This document shows positions 39,584 to 46,937 of a DNA stretch of 64,000 nucleotides, piece after piece. A program made the translations under genes and the position numbers. The notes under the pieces were generated by a model that worked only from the letters and a program-made list of their open reading frames with translations, had not been told where the DNA came from and did not search any database. The stretch's first letter is position 1. Each line of letters starts with the position of its first letter. The stretch spans positions 1,612,001-1,676,000 of the forward strand of contig NZ_SHKO01000001.1 in assembly GCF_004217095.1 (NCBI RefSeq). Reading direction: 5' to 3'. This DNA is from Advenella incenata. GTDB lineage: Bacteria; Pseudomonadota; Gammaproteobacteria; Burkholderiales; Burkholderiaceae_B.

Positions 39584-39727
39584 GAGGTTCTATTGAGCGT
39601 GCGCGCCCGGTGCTTCCCGGCCGGCTTTGGTAAATGGCAGGTTTGCAGCATGGCTGGTTGCGCAGCAGGGTTGGTGACAGTCATCTCAAGTCAGCGTACT
39701 GACCAGCAAGCGTCGCGCCGCAAGTGT

Positions 39728-39952
39728 TCAATGGTGCCGGATGACAGAGCGCGCATTAACTTCCTCCCAGAACGATTTGCCGCAAAGCGCGCAGCGCTCT
39801 TCGTAGCTGGGATCACACAGGATTTCGGTAATTTCCCGTGCATCCGGATATGATTGTGCAACGTCTCCTGCGCATTCATTGCAAACCAACGCATTCAGAT
39901 AATAATCTTCATGTTGCGGCTCTCTGCGCTTGCGGATCGCATAGTGTTTCAT
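39728..39952 (-). CDS. Small CxxC protein (zinc-ribbon-like), function unknown
   Basis: The 74-residue protein carries two CxxC pairs, CNEC (about 31-34) and CALC (about 61-64), plus one Cys between them (EILC). This spacing is that of a zinc ribbon. The chain is rich in Arg, Glu and Tyr at its N-terminus. The ATG at 39950-39952 follows a short leader; an upstream in-frame start would add seven residues. It converges on ybaK from the other side of a 144-base gap. I do not recognise the family. Confidence 0.62.
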   Translation of the reverse strand: MKHYAIRKRREPQHEDYYLNALVCNECAGDVAQSYPDAREITEILCDPSYEERCALCGKSFWEEVNARSVIRHH

Positions 39953-40292
39953 GACAGTTCCCCGGCCGGTCATAATGTCAAATTAATACTACAAAGGTAT
40001 CCGCTTGAAAAGCAGGGTTTATACTAGCCGGGTATGGCCTGAGCGCCGGCATCACTGCGATTTTTGCCGGAAAAGGGACAGTTGGCTGCAGAAACGGCAG
40101 CGCCCGTTGCTGGTCTATCGTATTACTCTGTTCTTGGGAATGTTGCCCTGATTCGGCGTGTTGCCAGCGGCACCTTCTACCTGACTCGCTGCTGCCTTTG
40201 TCATGAGTAGCGATTTTTATTGGGCCTTGCAACGATAGCCAGGTCCATTATCACGATGATTTGGCATATAATGCTGGGTGCTTTTAAGCGTT
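39953..40292. other. 340-base gap upstream of tRNA-Arg
   Basis: Contains the tRNA promoter near its right end (TATAAT at 40267-40272). An 84-codon minus-strand frame (39978-40232) lacks a ribosome site or features and is not called. Otherwise I see nothing. Confidence 0.5.
40267..40272 (+). promoter_or_regulatory. -10 hexamer of the tRNA-Arg promoter
   Basis: A perfect TATAAT ends 20 bases before the mature tRNA 5' end, followed by a GC-rich discriminator (GCTGGG). No good -35 hexamer is visible at 16-18 bases. Confidence 0.6.
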
Positions 40293-40367
40293 CTCGCCGT
40301 AGTTAAATGGATATAACCGACCCCTCCTAAGGGCCAATTACAGGTTCGATTCCTGTCGGCGAGGCCA
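40293..40367 (+). tRNA. tRNA-Arg (anticodon CCU)
   Basis: The cloverleaf is clear: acceptor CTCGCCG/CGGCGAG, D stem GTTA/TAAC, anticodon loop CTCCTAA (anticodon CCT at 40326-40328), T stem ACAGG/CCTGT with loop TTCGATT, discriminator G and an encoded CCA. It reads AGG codons. The anticodon stem GACCC/GGGCC has an A-C mismatch at pair 28-42 (40320 and 40334); the E. coli homologue has G-C there. Confidence 0.96.
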
Positions 40368-40374
40368 AGATTAA

Positions 40375-40402
40375 AGCCATGGCAATCTCTACGGCCATGG
40401 CT
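40375..40402. terminator. 9-bp hairpin after tRNA-Arg
   Basis: AGCCATGGC and GCCATGGCT pair perfectly around a 10-base loop, between the tRNA and the convergent MFS gene stop. No T-run follows, so it may act as a weak terminator for either side. Confidence 0.45.
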
Positions 40403-40408
40403 CGTTAT

Positions 40409-41584
40409 CTAGCTTTCAGCGGGTATTGCTGAATATTCCCTGCCGGTACTTACCCAGGCGACCACCGCCAGGCCCAATGCTATCAGCGAGAGGATCGCCC
40501 CAGCCCAATTCGGAGACGCCAAGCCAAATCCGGCGGCGATGGTTGCACCTCCTGCCCATGCGCCGATTGCATTTCCAAGATTGAACATGCCGATGTTGAC
40601 TGATGCGGCCATTGTTGGGGCACCAGCATGACTGGCACGATCCATCACCAATTTTTGTATGGGCGAGACTGTAGCAAATCCAAACGCGGCCATAAGAAAT
40701 ACGCAGGCCGAGGCCACAGTGCCGTTACTCACACCGATCCAGAAGACGATCAGAACCGCAGCCTGTGCCGCGAGTGTCACAAACAATGTTCCAAAGAGTG
40801 AACGATCGGCAAAGCGACCGCCGATCCAGTTACCCACAACCAGACCAAGGCCGAACAGAATCATCAGCCGGGCTACGCCTGCATCAGAAAATCCGGCTTG
40901 CTCGATCATCATCGGGGCAATGTAGGTAATGGAGGTGAAGAAGGCCGCCGGACCGAAGATGGTGATGCCCATTGCAAGCAACACCTGTGGGTCCATGAAA
41001 GCGCGAAGTTCGGTTTTCAGTGCAATGGGTTTTGCCGCTCCAATCCGGGGAACCAATAGCGCCACGCTAAACGCGGTCACAACACCGATTCCACCGATCA
41101 GCCAGAATACCAACCGCCAATCGTATGCCTGCGCAAGCCACGTTCCGGCAGGCACGCCGAACAGGTTTGCCATTGTTAAACCTGAAAACATGAAGGCAAT
41201 GGCGCTGGCCTGGCGTTCCTTTGCAACCAGCGATGCGGCAATGATAGAGCCGATGCCGAAGAACGTGCCGTGGTTGAGTGCTGTCAGGATGCGACCAGCG
41301 AGCGCGAGCCATAGGGTGGGGGCAACGGCAGTAAGAATATTGCCCAATGTAAAAATGATGGCCAGGCCGAGCAACATCCTTTTTCTCGGGACTTTTGCAC
41401 CCAGGACGGTCAGGATCGGCGCGCCTACAAAAACGCCCAGGGCATAGGTCGTGGCCATAAGGCCGGCTGTTGGAATCTCGACGCCGAAATCCAGGGCAAT
41501 CTGTGGAAGTATGCCGGCAATGACGAATTCGGTCAGACCAATACCGAATGCGCCGATCGCCAGCGCAAAAAGTGCGATTGGCAT
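40409..41584 (-). CDS. MFS transporter (AraJ/DHA1-type efflux family)
   Basis: A 391-residue 12-TM protein. The N-terminal LFALAIGAFGIGLTEFVIAGILPQIALDFG and the loop GAKVPRKRM (DHA1 motif A region) identify the DHA1/AraJ-like subgroup of sugar or drug exporters. A short operator-bearing gap separates it from the divergent Lrp/AsnC gene, which is the likely regulator. The substrate is unknown; efflux of sugars, drugs or metabolites are the usual options. Confidence 0.88.
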   Translation of the reverse strand: MPIALFALAIGAFGIGLTEFVIAGILPQIALDFGVEIPTAGLMATTYALGVFVGAPILTVLGAKVPRKRMLLGLAIIFTLGNILTAVAPTLWLALAGRILTALNHGTFFGIGSIIAASLVAKERQASAIAFMFSGLTMANLFGVPAGTWLAQAYDWRLVFWLIGGIGVVTAFSVALLVPRIGAAKPIALKTELRAFMDPQVLLAMGITIFGPAAFFTSITYIAPMMIEQAGFSDAGVARLMILFGLGLVVGNWIGGRFADRSLFGTLFVTLAAQAAVLIVFWIGVSNGTVASACVFLMAAFGFATVSPIQKLVMDRASHAGAPTMAASVNIGMFNLGNAIGAWAGGATIAAGFGLASPNWAGAILSLIALGLAVVAWVSTGREYSAIPAES

Positions 41585-41612
41585 GTTCAGGTTTCCTATA
41601 TGATGTTAATAT

Positions 41613-41658
41613 CCGAATGATATTCGGCTAATTTAATTTTATTTGAAATACTATTCGG
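41613..41658. promoter_or_regulatory. Operator candidate between MFS gene and Lrp/AsnC gene
   Basis: A 15-base inverted repeat CCGAATGATATTCGG (41613-41627) is followed by another ATTCGG half-site at 41653-41658. The two ATTCGG copies are 31 bases apart, about three helical turns. The surrounding 80 bases are strongly AT-rich. This matches multi-site binding by Lrp/AsnC octamers; specific ownership is inference. Confidence 0.6.
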
Positions 41659-41670
41659 AAATATACCGCT

Positions 41671-42171
41671 ATGGCACAATCAGAGACAGAAACAGATACT
41701 GTTCGGCAAATGAGGCACCATCCCGCTGAACTGGATCATATTGACCGAAAAATATTAGGTGCGCTCGCTCAAGATGCGTCACACAGTTATGCTGAACTGA
41801 GCAAAATGGTGAATCTATCGGCGCCCGCCGTGCATGACCGGGTAAAGCGGCTCAGGCGCGACGGGGTTATCAAAGGAACGGTTGCCATACTGGATGGCTG
41901 CAAGCTGGGCCGTACCTTGTTAACCTTTCTGGTGGTCGATACGAGTAGCTACAACGCGACACGCCAATTACTTTCCTTTGTCAGCAGGCCAGAAGTCGAA
42001 GAACTCCACACGGTAGCAGGGGATGGTTGTGTCTTCGTAAAAGTGCGCGCCGCAGATACGGAATCGCTCGAAAACTTTCTGATGGAGATCCAGAGCCTTG
42101 AGGGGGTCCGTTCCGTGCGCAGTTATATTGCACTCTCCACATTTCTCGAAAGAGGCCCCTCGCCAGATTGA
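41671..42171 (+). CDS. Lrp/AsnC family transcriptional regulator
   Basis: A 166-residue regulator with an N-terminal winged HTH (DRKILGALAQDASHSYAELSKMVNLSAPAVHDRVKRLRRDGVI split over about 24-65) and a C-terminal RAM/ligand domain (about 80-155). The first 13 residues before the HTH are not conserved, so an internal ATG at 41710 is possible. It is divergent from the MFS exporter and separated from it by the palindrome at 41613-41627. This suggests the exporter responds to a small effector, perhaps an amino acid. Confidence 0.87.
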   Translation: MAQSETETDTVRQMRHHPAELDHIDRKILGALAQDASHSYAELSKMVNLSAPAVHDRVKRLRRDGVIKGTVAILDGCKLGRTLLTFLVVDTSSYNATRQLLSFVSRPEVEELHTVAGDGCVFVKVRAADTESLENFLMEIQSLEGVRSVRSYIALSTFLERGPSPD

Positions 42172-42616
42172 GCGCCGGTTCAGGGTGATATGATTGGTGT
42201 CATATCGATAGCTTGATTTTGTTACACCAGATGCAAGGCATAGCATGTCCGCCATAATTATTTGCCGCCTGCTTTGCAGAGGATGGATTGGCAGGCACCG
42301 GTAACATGGGGGCGTCCGTCTTTTTTATCAGCTTGCGCCAGGCGGTGGTGGGGGCGCATGAGGCCGCACTTACTAGCTGGCCGTGAACCCGTCAGAAGCG
42401 ATTGACGCAGCAAGGGAAATAAAGAGGCAACGCAGTTTCATGGCGTACTTGCGATGCACGGCGTGCATTGCCCAGCGGGTTAGCTGGGGTGCAACCTGCA
42501 GCACATGTGATTTTTGGGTCCTGCCAACGCTTTTTGTATGATTGTGGGAACGACAAGACACAAGACAAACGCCATGCCTTAAAATGGTATATCGCTAATC
42601 ACCCGGAGAATGGCAC
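42172..42616. other. 445-base gap before the acidic miniprotein
   Basis: No recognisable gene. A 62-codon minus-strand frame (42373-42561) has no known motif or clear ribosome site. The right end has a plausible promoter -10 TAAAAT (42580-42585) for the miniprotein at 42617. Confidence 0.5.
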
Positions 42617-42760
42617 ATGAACAACGACACTGACTTTGACACCGCGCTGGATAACATCGATTTTGACGCGATCGAAAAGAAAAATGCCGAGCTGATCAAA
42701 AAGATGGATGAAAACTTGCCTGAAGCAGATGATGACTGCGGAGATGCCTGCAAAATCTAG
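42617..42760 (+). CDS. 47-residue acidic miniprotein, function unknown
   Basis: The frame MNNDTDFDTALDNIDFDAIE continues to 47 residues and ends in DDDCGDACKI. It is strongly acidic (many Asp/Glu), has a Lys-rich helix in the middle and two cysteines in a CGDAC pair near the C-terminus. GGAG lies 8-9 bases before the ATG, TAAAAT (42580-42585) could be its -10, and a strong terminator (42778-42808) follows 18 bases after the stop. It therefore looks like a complete one-gene unit. I do not recognise the family; metal or partner binding by the tail is a guess. Confidence 0.72.
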   Translation: MNNDTDFDTALDNIDFDAIEKKNAELIKKMDENLPEADDDCGDACKI

Positions 42761-42777
42761 GCGTTTTGAATGCCAGT

Positions 42778-42808
42778 AAAAAACGACGCTACATGGCGTC
42801 GTTTTTTT
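42778..42808 (+). terminator. Strong intrinsic terminator of the miniprotein gene (bidirectional)
   Basis: A 12-bp stem, A6 plus CGACGC paired with GCGTCGTTTTTT, has a 6-base loop and ends in seven T residues. The mirrored A-run means it can also end transcripts arriving on the minus strand from the DUF1634 gene. Confidence 0.92.
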
Positions 42809-42863
42809 ATGTCGCTATTGGTTATACCGTATGGGTTGTGCCCTGTTAAAAGCCAGTTAAAAG

Positions 42864-43181
42864 TTAAAGGCCCAATAGAACACCGATGCCGATAATCGCC
42901 AGCACGAGCGCCGCAATCGCGGTATAGATATAGTCGCGTGCGTGCGCGAACATCACCAGCATGAGCGCGACGCGGATTATTGGCAGCAGTACGAAGATTA
43001 CCACGCCAAGTTTGATCAGCGCATAGCCGGTCTGGGCCAGGCCTGAGGTATCGCCCATCTGCGCCGCTGCGCCAAGGATAATGCCGATCGTAATCACCGC
43101 TGAGGCGATCAGGGTGCCATACCAAAGCAGGCCCGCAATGATTCCGTCGTGGCGGTTCGGCTTGCTGCTCAATGGATTCAT
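42864..43181 (-). CDS. DUF1634 membrane protein
   Basis: A 105-residue protein with three hydrophobic segments (about 18-40, 57-75, 83-103). The DUF1634 pattern LIKLGVVIFVLLPIIRVALMLVMFA is visible. DUF1634 genes usually accompany TauE/SafE transporters, as here. The ATG at 43179-43181 overlaps the TauE stop as ATGA, implying coupled translation. The role is unknown, perhaps an accessory subunit of the exporter. Confidence 0.85.
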   Translation of the reverse strand: MNPLSSKPNRHDGIIAGLLWYGTLIASAVITIGIILGAAAQMGDTSGLAQTGYALIKLGVVIFVLLPIIRVALMLVMFAHARDYIYTAIAALVLAIIGIGVLLGL

Positions 43182-44038
43182 GAGCCTGTTCCCCAAAGGT
43201 GGATGCCCAGCGCGCTCAGCATCATTTGAATTGCAAGTGCAATAAGAATAACGGCAAACAGAATACGCAGTTTGTCGGCGGGCAGTCCCATCAGCAGGCG
43301 GGCGCCGGCCAGTGCGCCGACCACTGAACCGAGTGCCACGGGGCCGGCGATGTTCATATCGATGTCGCCGCGAACAAGATAGGCACCACCACTTGCCGCC
43401 GCAGTGACGCCGATCATAAAGTTCGATGTTGCCGATGACACTTTGATGGGGAGTCGCAAGGCAGTATCCATTGCCGGGATTTTCAGTACGCCGGAACCAA
43501 TGCCCAACAGGGCAGAGATCACACCGGCGCCATACATCAGGGAAAGACCCAAGGGAACACGAGCGACCTGATAGGCCACGTCCTTGCCAAGTTGACGATC
43601 AGGAAAAGTGGAATGCAAACCCAGGCGAGTCGCCCAGCTTAGCGGGTCGGGTGTGACGACCAGTGCCGGATCGCGGCGCCGCGCCATCATTTGCTGCGCT
43701 GACAGAACGAGAATAACGGCGAAAAGCCCGTAGAGTATCGGCGTAGGAATGATGCCGATCAACAGCACGCCGGTGATTGCACCAAGCGTGGTCGCCGTCT
43801 CCAGCACAATGGCAAGTCTGATGTTGGTCAGGCGCCCTTTAAGAAACGGCGCGGCGCTGCCGCAGGAGCAGGCAATAACAGACACGATGCTGGCTGCGAT
43901 GGCAACGTGAATATCGACGCCGAAAGCGATAATCAGAATGGGCACAATAAAAATGCCGCTTGCCATACCCAGCATGCCACCCAGCATGCTGGCGCCGAAC
44001 GCGGCGGCAAATAACCAGAACAGGGTAGTTATATCCAT
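43178..44038 (-). CDS. TauE/SafE family sulfite/anion exporter
   Basis: A 286-residue inner-membrane protein of about eight segments. The duplicated family motifs appear as LGGMLGMASGIFIVPIL near the start and ALLGIGSGVLKIPAMD in the second half. TauE/SafE members export sulfite, sulfonates or related anions. It lies 14 bases downstream of a GntR/UTRA regulator on the same strand, with DUF1634 overlapping behind, so a regulated three-gene operon is likely. Confidence 0.87.
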   Translation of the reverse strand: MDITTLFWLFAAAFGASMLGGMLGMASGIFIVPILIIAFGVDIHVAIAASIVSVIACSCGSAAPFLKGRLTNIRLAIVLETATTLGAITGVLLIGIIPTPILYGLFAVILVLSAQQMMARRRDPALVVTPDPLSWATRLGLHSTFPDRQLGKDVAYQVARVPLGLSLMYGAGVISALLGIGSGVLKIPAMDTALRLPIKVSSATSNFMIGVTAAASGGAYLVRGDIDMNIAGPVALGSVVGALAGARLLMGLPADKLRILFAVILIALAIQMMLSALGIHLWGTGS

Positions 44039-44052
44039 GTTTACACACCCAC

Positions 44053-44790
44053 TTAGCGCGAACGCCGCGATAGCCGCGTGGCAAAGCGGATGGAGTCGCC
44101 ACGGTAATAGAGTTTCTCGTAATCCACAGGTTGCGCTCCGGTGCTATAGGAGGTGCGTTCAATCAGAAAAATCGGAGCGCCAATTGCAATATTGAGGGCT
44201 TGCGCCACATGCCTGTCTGCGATCACCGCTTCCAACTGATAGCTGGCCTCGATCAGTGGCAAGGCATATTTGTTTTCGAGCAGATCGAATATGGGTTCCA
44301 CGTCCAGATTGTTGCTGACTACTTTGTCGCCAATTTCCAGGGGCAGATAGGTTTCGTCAAACGACATCGGAATGCCATCGGCAAGGCGAATGCGCTCAAT
44401 CCGATAGACCTGCGTGCCGGGCGCAATCTGCAGCGCCTGAGCCGTTTTCTGGTCAGCGGAAACGATGCGTTTATCCAGCAGGCGCGAGGTCGGATGGCGA
44501 CCCAATACCACCATATCTTCGGCAAACCCTGTCAGTTCGGTCAAGGCCTGCGTGATCTTGGGATGCGTGACGAAGGTTCCCTTGCCGCGTCGAATTTCCA
44601 CCAGTCCGCGGGCCACTAGATTATCGATTGCCTTGCGGATGGTGGTCCGGCTCATATGAAAGCGGGCGGTCAGTTGCTCTTCCGTTGGCAACTGCGTTCC
44701 GGCGGCAAGCTGGCCGGTTGAAATCTCTGCGGCCAGGGCGGCTTCAATTTTTGCGTATAGCGGGGTGCTATTAGTATCAGTCAGTCTCAT
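44053..44790 (-). CDS. GntR family (HutC/UTRA) transcriptional regulator
   Basis: A 245-residue regulator with an N-terminal GntR winged HTH (PLYAKIEAALAAEI...LPTEEQLTARFHMSRTTIRKA) and a C-terminal UTRA effector-binding domain (about 95-235). I chose the ATG at 44788-44790 (MRLTDTNSTPLY). Two ATGs further upstream (to 44802) fall inside the palindrome at 44795-44824. No good ribosome site marks any of the three. Autoregulation together with the downstream TauE and DUF1634 genes is likely. The effector is unknown. Confidence 0.87.
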   Translation of the reverse strand: MRLTDTNSTPLYAKIEAALAAEISTGQLAAGTQLPTEEQLTARFHMSRTTIRKAIDNLVARGLVEIRRGKGTFVTHPKITQALTELTGFAEDMVVLGRHPTSRLLDKRIVSADQKTAQALQIAPGTQVYRIERIRLADGIPMSFDETYLPLEIGDKVVSNNLDVEPIFDLLENKYALPLIEASYQLEAVIADRHVAQALNIAIGAPIFLIERTSYSTGAQPVDYEKLYYRGDSIRFATRLSRRSR

Positions 44791-44794
44791 AACA

Positions 44795-44824
44795 GACATC
44801 ATGACATCATGATGTCGTGATGTC
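44795..44824. promoter_or_regulatory. 30-base palindromic operator upstream of the GntR gene
   Basis: Two GACATCA half-sites on the left (44795, 44803) mirror two TGATGTC half-sites on the right (to 44816 and 44824), giving 28 of 30 symmetrical positions around 44809/44810. The inner 14 bases GACATCATGATGTC are a perfect palindrome. It abuts or overlaps the start codons of the regulator, which fits auto-repression. Confidence 0.75.
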
Positions 44825-44977
44825 CAGAAAAATTATCCAGAATCTTTTTTCGTTTGTATTTCGTCTGTACTGATTACGACACAATTTTTCTCGTCCAAAT
44901 GCCACCTGCGGCACCGCAAGCGACCACAGAAAAATGCAATGCGCAACCGGAGGAGCTTATCGGCCAATGACGGGCGG

Positions 44978-45454
44978 TCAGATTGCGGCGCCCGATTTAC
45001 GTGGCAAGCGACGTGCAACGGGCGATGACTGGATAATGGACGTATTGGTCATTGAATAAGGGATAAGCTGGTCAATCAGGTGCTCCAGCCCTTCGATGGA
45101 GTCGACGTGCGCACGGGCAATAAAGCAATCTTCGCCGGTAACGCGATCACATTCGGCAATTTCCGGGATATCTTTTAGAATCTGCGCGACGCGTTGCAAC
45201 TGGCCGGGGATAGGTCGAATACGCAACCAGGCGGCAATGGGCAGACCCAGGGCTTTGGGATTGACTTTCAGGGTGTATCCCTCGATCAGACCGGCATCTT
45301 CCAGTCTTTTTATTCGCTCCGAAACGCTTGGCGGCGATAGCCCTACAAGGCGGGCCAGTTCGGCCGTTGTGGTTCTTGCGTCCTTTACCAGCGCCTCGAT
45401 CAACATCAGATCCGTGTGGTCCAGCTTTCCATTTTGATACTTAAGGCGTTTCAT
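44978..45454 (-). CDS. Lrp/AsnC family transcriptional regulator
   Basis: A 158-residue regulator with an HTH at about 11-60 (TDLMLIEALVKDARTTTAELARLVGLSPPSVSERIKRLEDAGLI) and a RAM domain (about 75-145). The Lrp-type pattern ECDRVTGEDCFIARAHV is conserved. It diverges from an EamA transporter 100 bases away, a common pairing for amino-acid export control. Upstream lies CCATATATGG (45485-45494), a 10-base palindrome that could be part of the control region. Confidence 0.88.
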   Translation of the reverse strand: MKRLKYQNGKLDHTDLMLIEALVKDARTTTAELARLVGLSPPSVSERIKRLEDAGLIEGYTLKVNPKALGLPIAAWLRIRPIPGQLQRVAQILKDIPEIAECDRVTGEDCFIARAHVDSIEGLEHLIDQLIPYSMTNTSIIQSSPVARRLPRKSGAAI

Positions 45455-45554
45455 GTAATTGACCTTTTTTTGTAAAGCTATTATCCATATATGGCTTTTG
45501 TTTTGTATTCATTTGGCCGCTCCAGTCTCGCATAATAAGGGCAAAGGAGCAACA

Positions 45555-46523
45555 ATGAAACTATTTCACTTATCACATTTATCATTGACTCAGATCGCGC
45601 GCTTTGTGCCTCCGCCCGTCTGGTTCGGTGTCAGTGCCATCTTTCATTATCTTGGGCCCTCTTTTGCAGTCCTTCTGTTTCCGTCTATCGGGGTTATGGG
45701 CGTCGCCTGGTTCAGAATTGCGTCGGCGGCGCTGATTTTTGCACCGGTCACGCGGCCATGGAAGACATTGCAACAGGCTGACGGGAGAACGCGATTATTA
45801 CTAATCGGGTTGGGTATTTGTCTGGCTGTGATGAACACTTCCTTCTATCTTGCTCTGGATCGCCTGCCGATGAGTCTTGTCGCAGCCATGGAATTTGCAG
45901 GTACGATCGTTGTCGCACTGTATGGTCTGCGATCGCGACGCAATCTTCTGGCGCTGGTTCTGGCCGTTCTCGGCATCATCATATTGATTGACGTAAAGTG
46001 GTCTACCGATTTGCCCGGGCTTTGCTGGGCGCTATTGAATGCGACGCTATTCGTTATTTATATTATCCTGGGTCACAAGGCAGCAGAGGGTGGCGCCAGC
46101 AGCGGCGTTGAGTATCTTGGCGCTGCAATGATCATTGCATTTGTCATTGTGATGCCAATTGGCATCACCCAGGCTGTGGCAGTGTTTGGTGTGCCGGCAC
46201 TCGTGGTGGCTGGCATTGCAGTGGGATTTTGTTCTTCGGTTGTTCCGTATGTGGCCGATCAGATGGCGATGTCGCGCCTGCCTCGTGCTACCTTTGCTCT
46301 GTATCTGTCTATCTTGCCGGCAACAGCTGCCGTTATAGCTGCCATTATGCTTGCACAGATACCAACACGGCAGGATCTCGCTGGTATTGCACTTGTGATG
46401 ATCGCCATCGCAATACACAAGCCACCAGGATCTGCTGCAGACGCTGGCAGCATGGGTAACAAAAAGGAAAGTAACTGTCCGACAATGCGGTCCGGTCAGC
46501 AAAAGGATGACGCAGCAGGGTAG
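45555..46523 (+). CDS. EamA/DMT family transporter (RhtA-like)
   Basis: A 322-residue protein with ten predicted hydrophobic segments in two EamA repeats, resembling RhtA-type threonine/homoserine exporters (VAAMEFAGTIVVALYG, SSVVPYVADQMAMSRLPRATFALYLSILPATAA). AAAGGAG precedes the ATG at 45555; an earlier frame start would add 32 unlikely residues. The C-terminal 40 residues are hydrophilic and Lys/Ser-rich. Control by the divergent Lrp/AsnC gene is inferred. Confidence 0.87.
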   Translation: MKLFHLSHLSLTQIARFVPPPVWFGVSAIFHYLGPSFAVLLFPSIGVMGVAWFRIASAALIFAPVTRPWKTLQQADGRTRLLLIGLGICLAVMNTSFYLALDRLPMSLVAAMEFAGTIVVALYGLRSRRNLLALVLAVLGIIILIDVKWSTDLPGLCWALLNATLFVIYIILGHKAAEGGASSGVEYLGAAMIIAFVIVMPIGITQAVAVFGVPALVVAGIAVGFCSSVVPYVADQMAMSRLPRATFALYLSILPATAAVIAAIMLAQIPTRQDLAGIALVMIAIAIHKPPGSAADAGSMGNKKESNCPTMRSGQQKDDAAG

Positions 46524-46601
46524 TGGCGACAGTTCCACTAACGCCGGTGGCCTGCCTACAACCAACTCAGGAGCGGGGTGATCAGTGACGGTGTATTAAG
46601 A

Positions 46602-46618
46602 GACAGCCCGCGGCTGTC
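46602..46618. terminator. 7-bp GC hairpin between convergent EamA and secreted-protein genes
   Basis: GACAGCC and GGCTGTC flank CGC, with the minus-strand stop codon inside its edge (46617-46619). No T-run; weak convergent terminator at best. Confidence 0.35.
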
Positions 46619-46937
46619 ATGCAGATTTGTTTACTGTGTCTGTGCTGGCATCGTCGCCAGCATCATAAACACCGTCGGGGTCGGCAATCAATTTCTGGAA
46701 CTGGCCACCGCGGGACACCAGCATTTCAAAATGGGTTTTTCCGTCATGCAGTCGGGGCGTGAGCAGCACCACTTTGCCCTGGGTCTTTTCTTCGATATCG
46801 CGAACAATCTCGGTCAGGCCCTGGACGGTCTTGCATTTGCGGCGTTGATCGTCGTCCTGGATGCCGGCGGCAAGCGCGCCATAGCTCAATTGTGCCGCTA
46901 GCGAGGACAAAACCAGTTTGAGCAGTACATCTTTCAT
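46617..46937 (-). CDS. Small secreted protein with PepSY-like domain
   Basis: A 106-residue protein with a signal peptide (MKDVLLKLVLSSLAAQLSYGALA). The mature part has the PepSY-like pattern of a helix (VQGLTEIVRDIEEKTQGK) and strands (VVLLTPRLHDGKTHFEMLV...KLIADPDG). GAAGGAG precedes the ATG. PepSY-like proteins are often periplasmic inhibitors or partners of peptidases or sensors. The assignment is by pattern only. A single Cys (C36 region) and acidic tail are other notable traits. Confidence 0.68.
   Translation of the reverse strand: MKDVLLKLVLSSLAAQLSYGALAAGIQDDDQRRKCKTVQGLTEIVRDIEEKTQGKVVLLTPRLHDGKTHFEMLVSRGGQFQKLIADPDGVYDAGDDASTDTVNKSA

Noticed and set aside
39978-40232. 84-codon minus-strand frame before tRNA-Arg
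   Set aside because: No start signal or motif; overlaps the tRNA promoter region.
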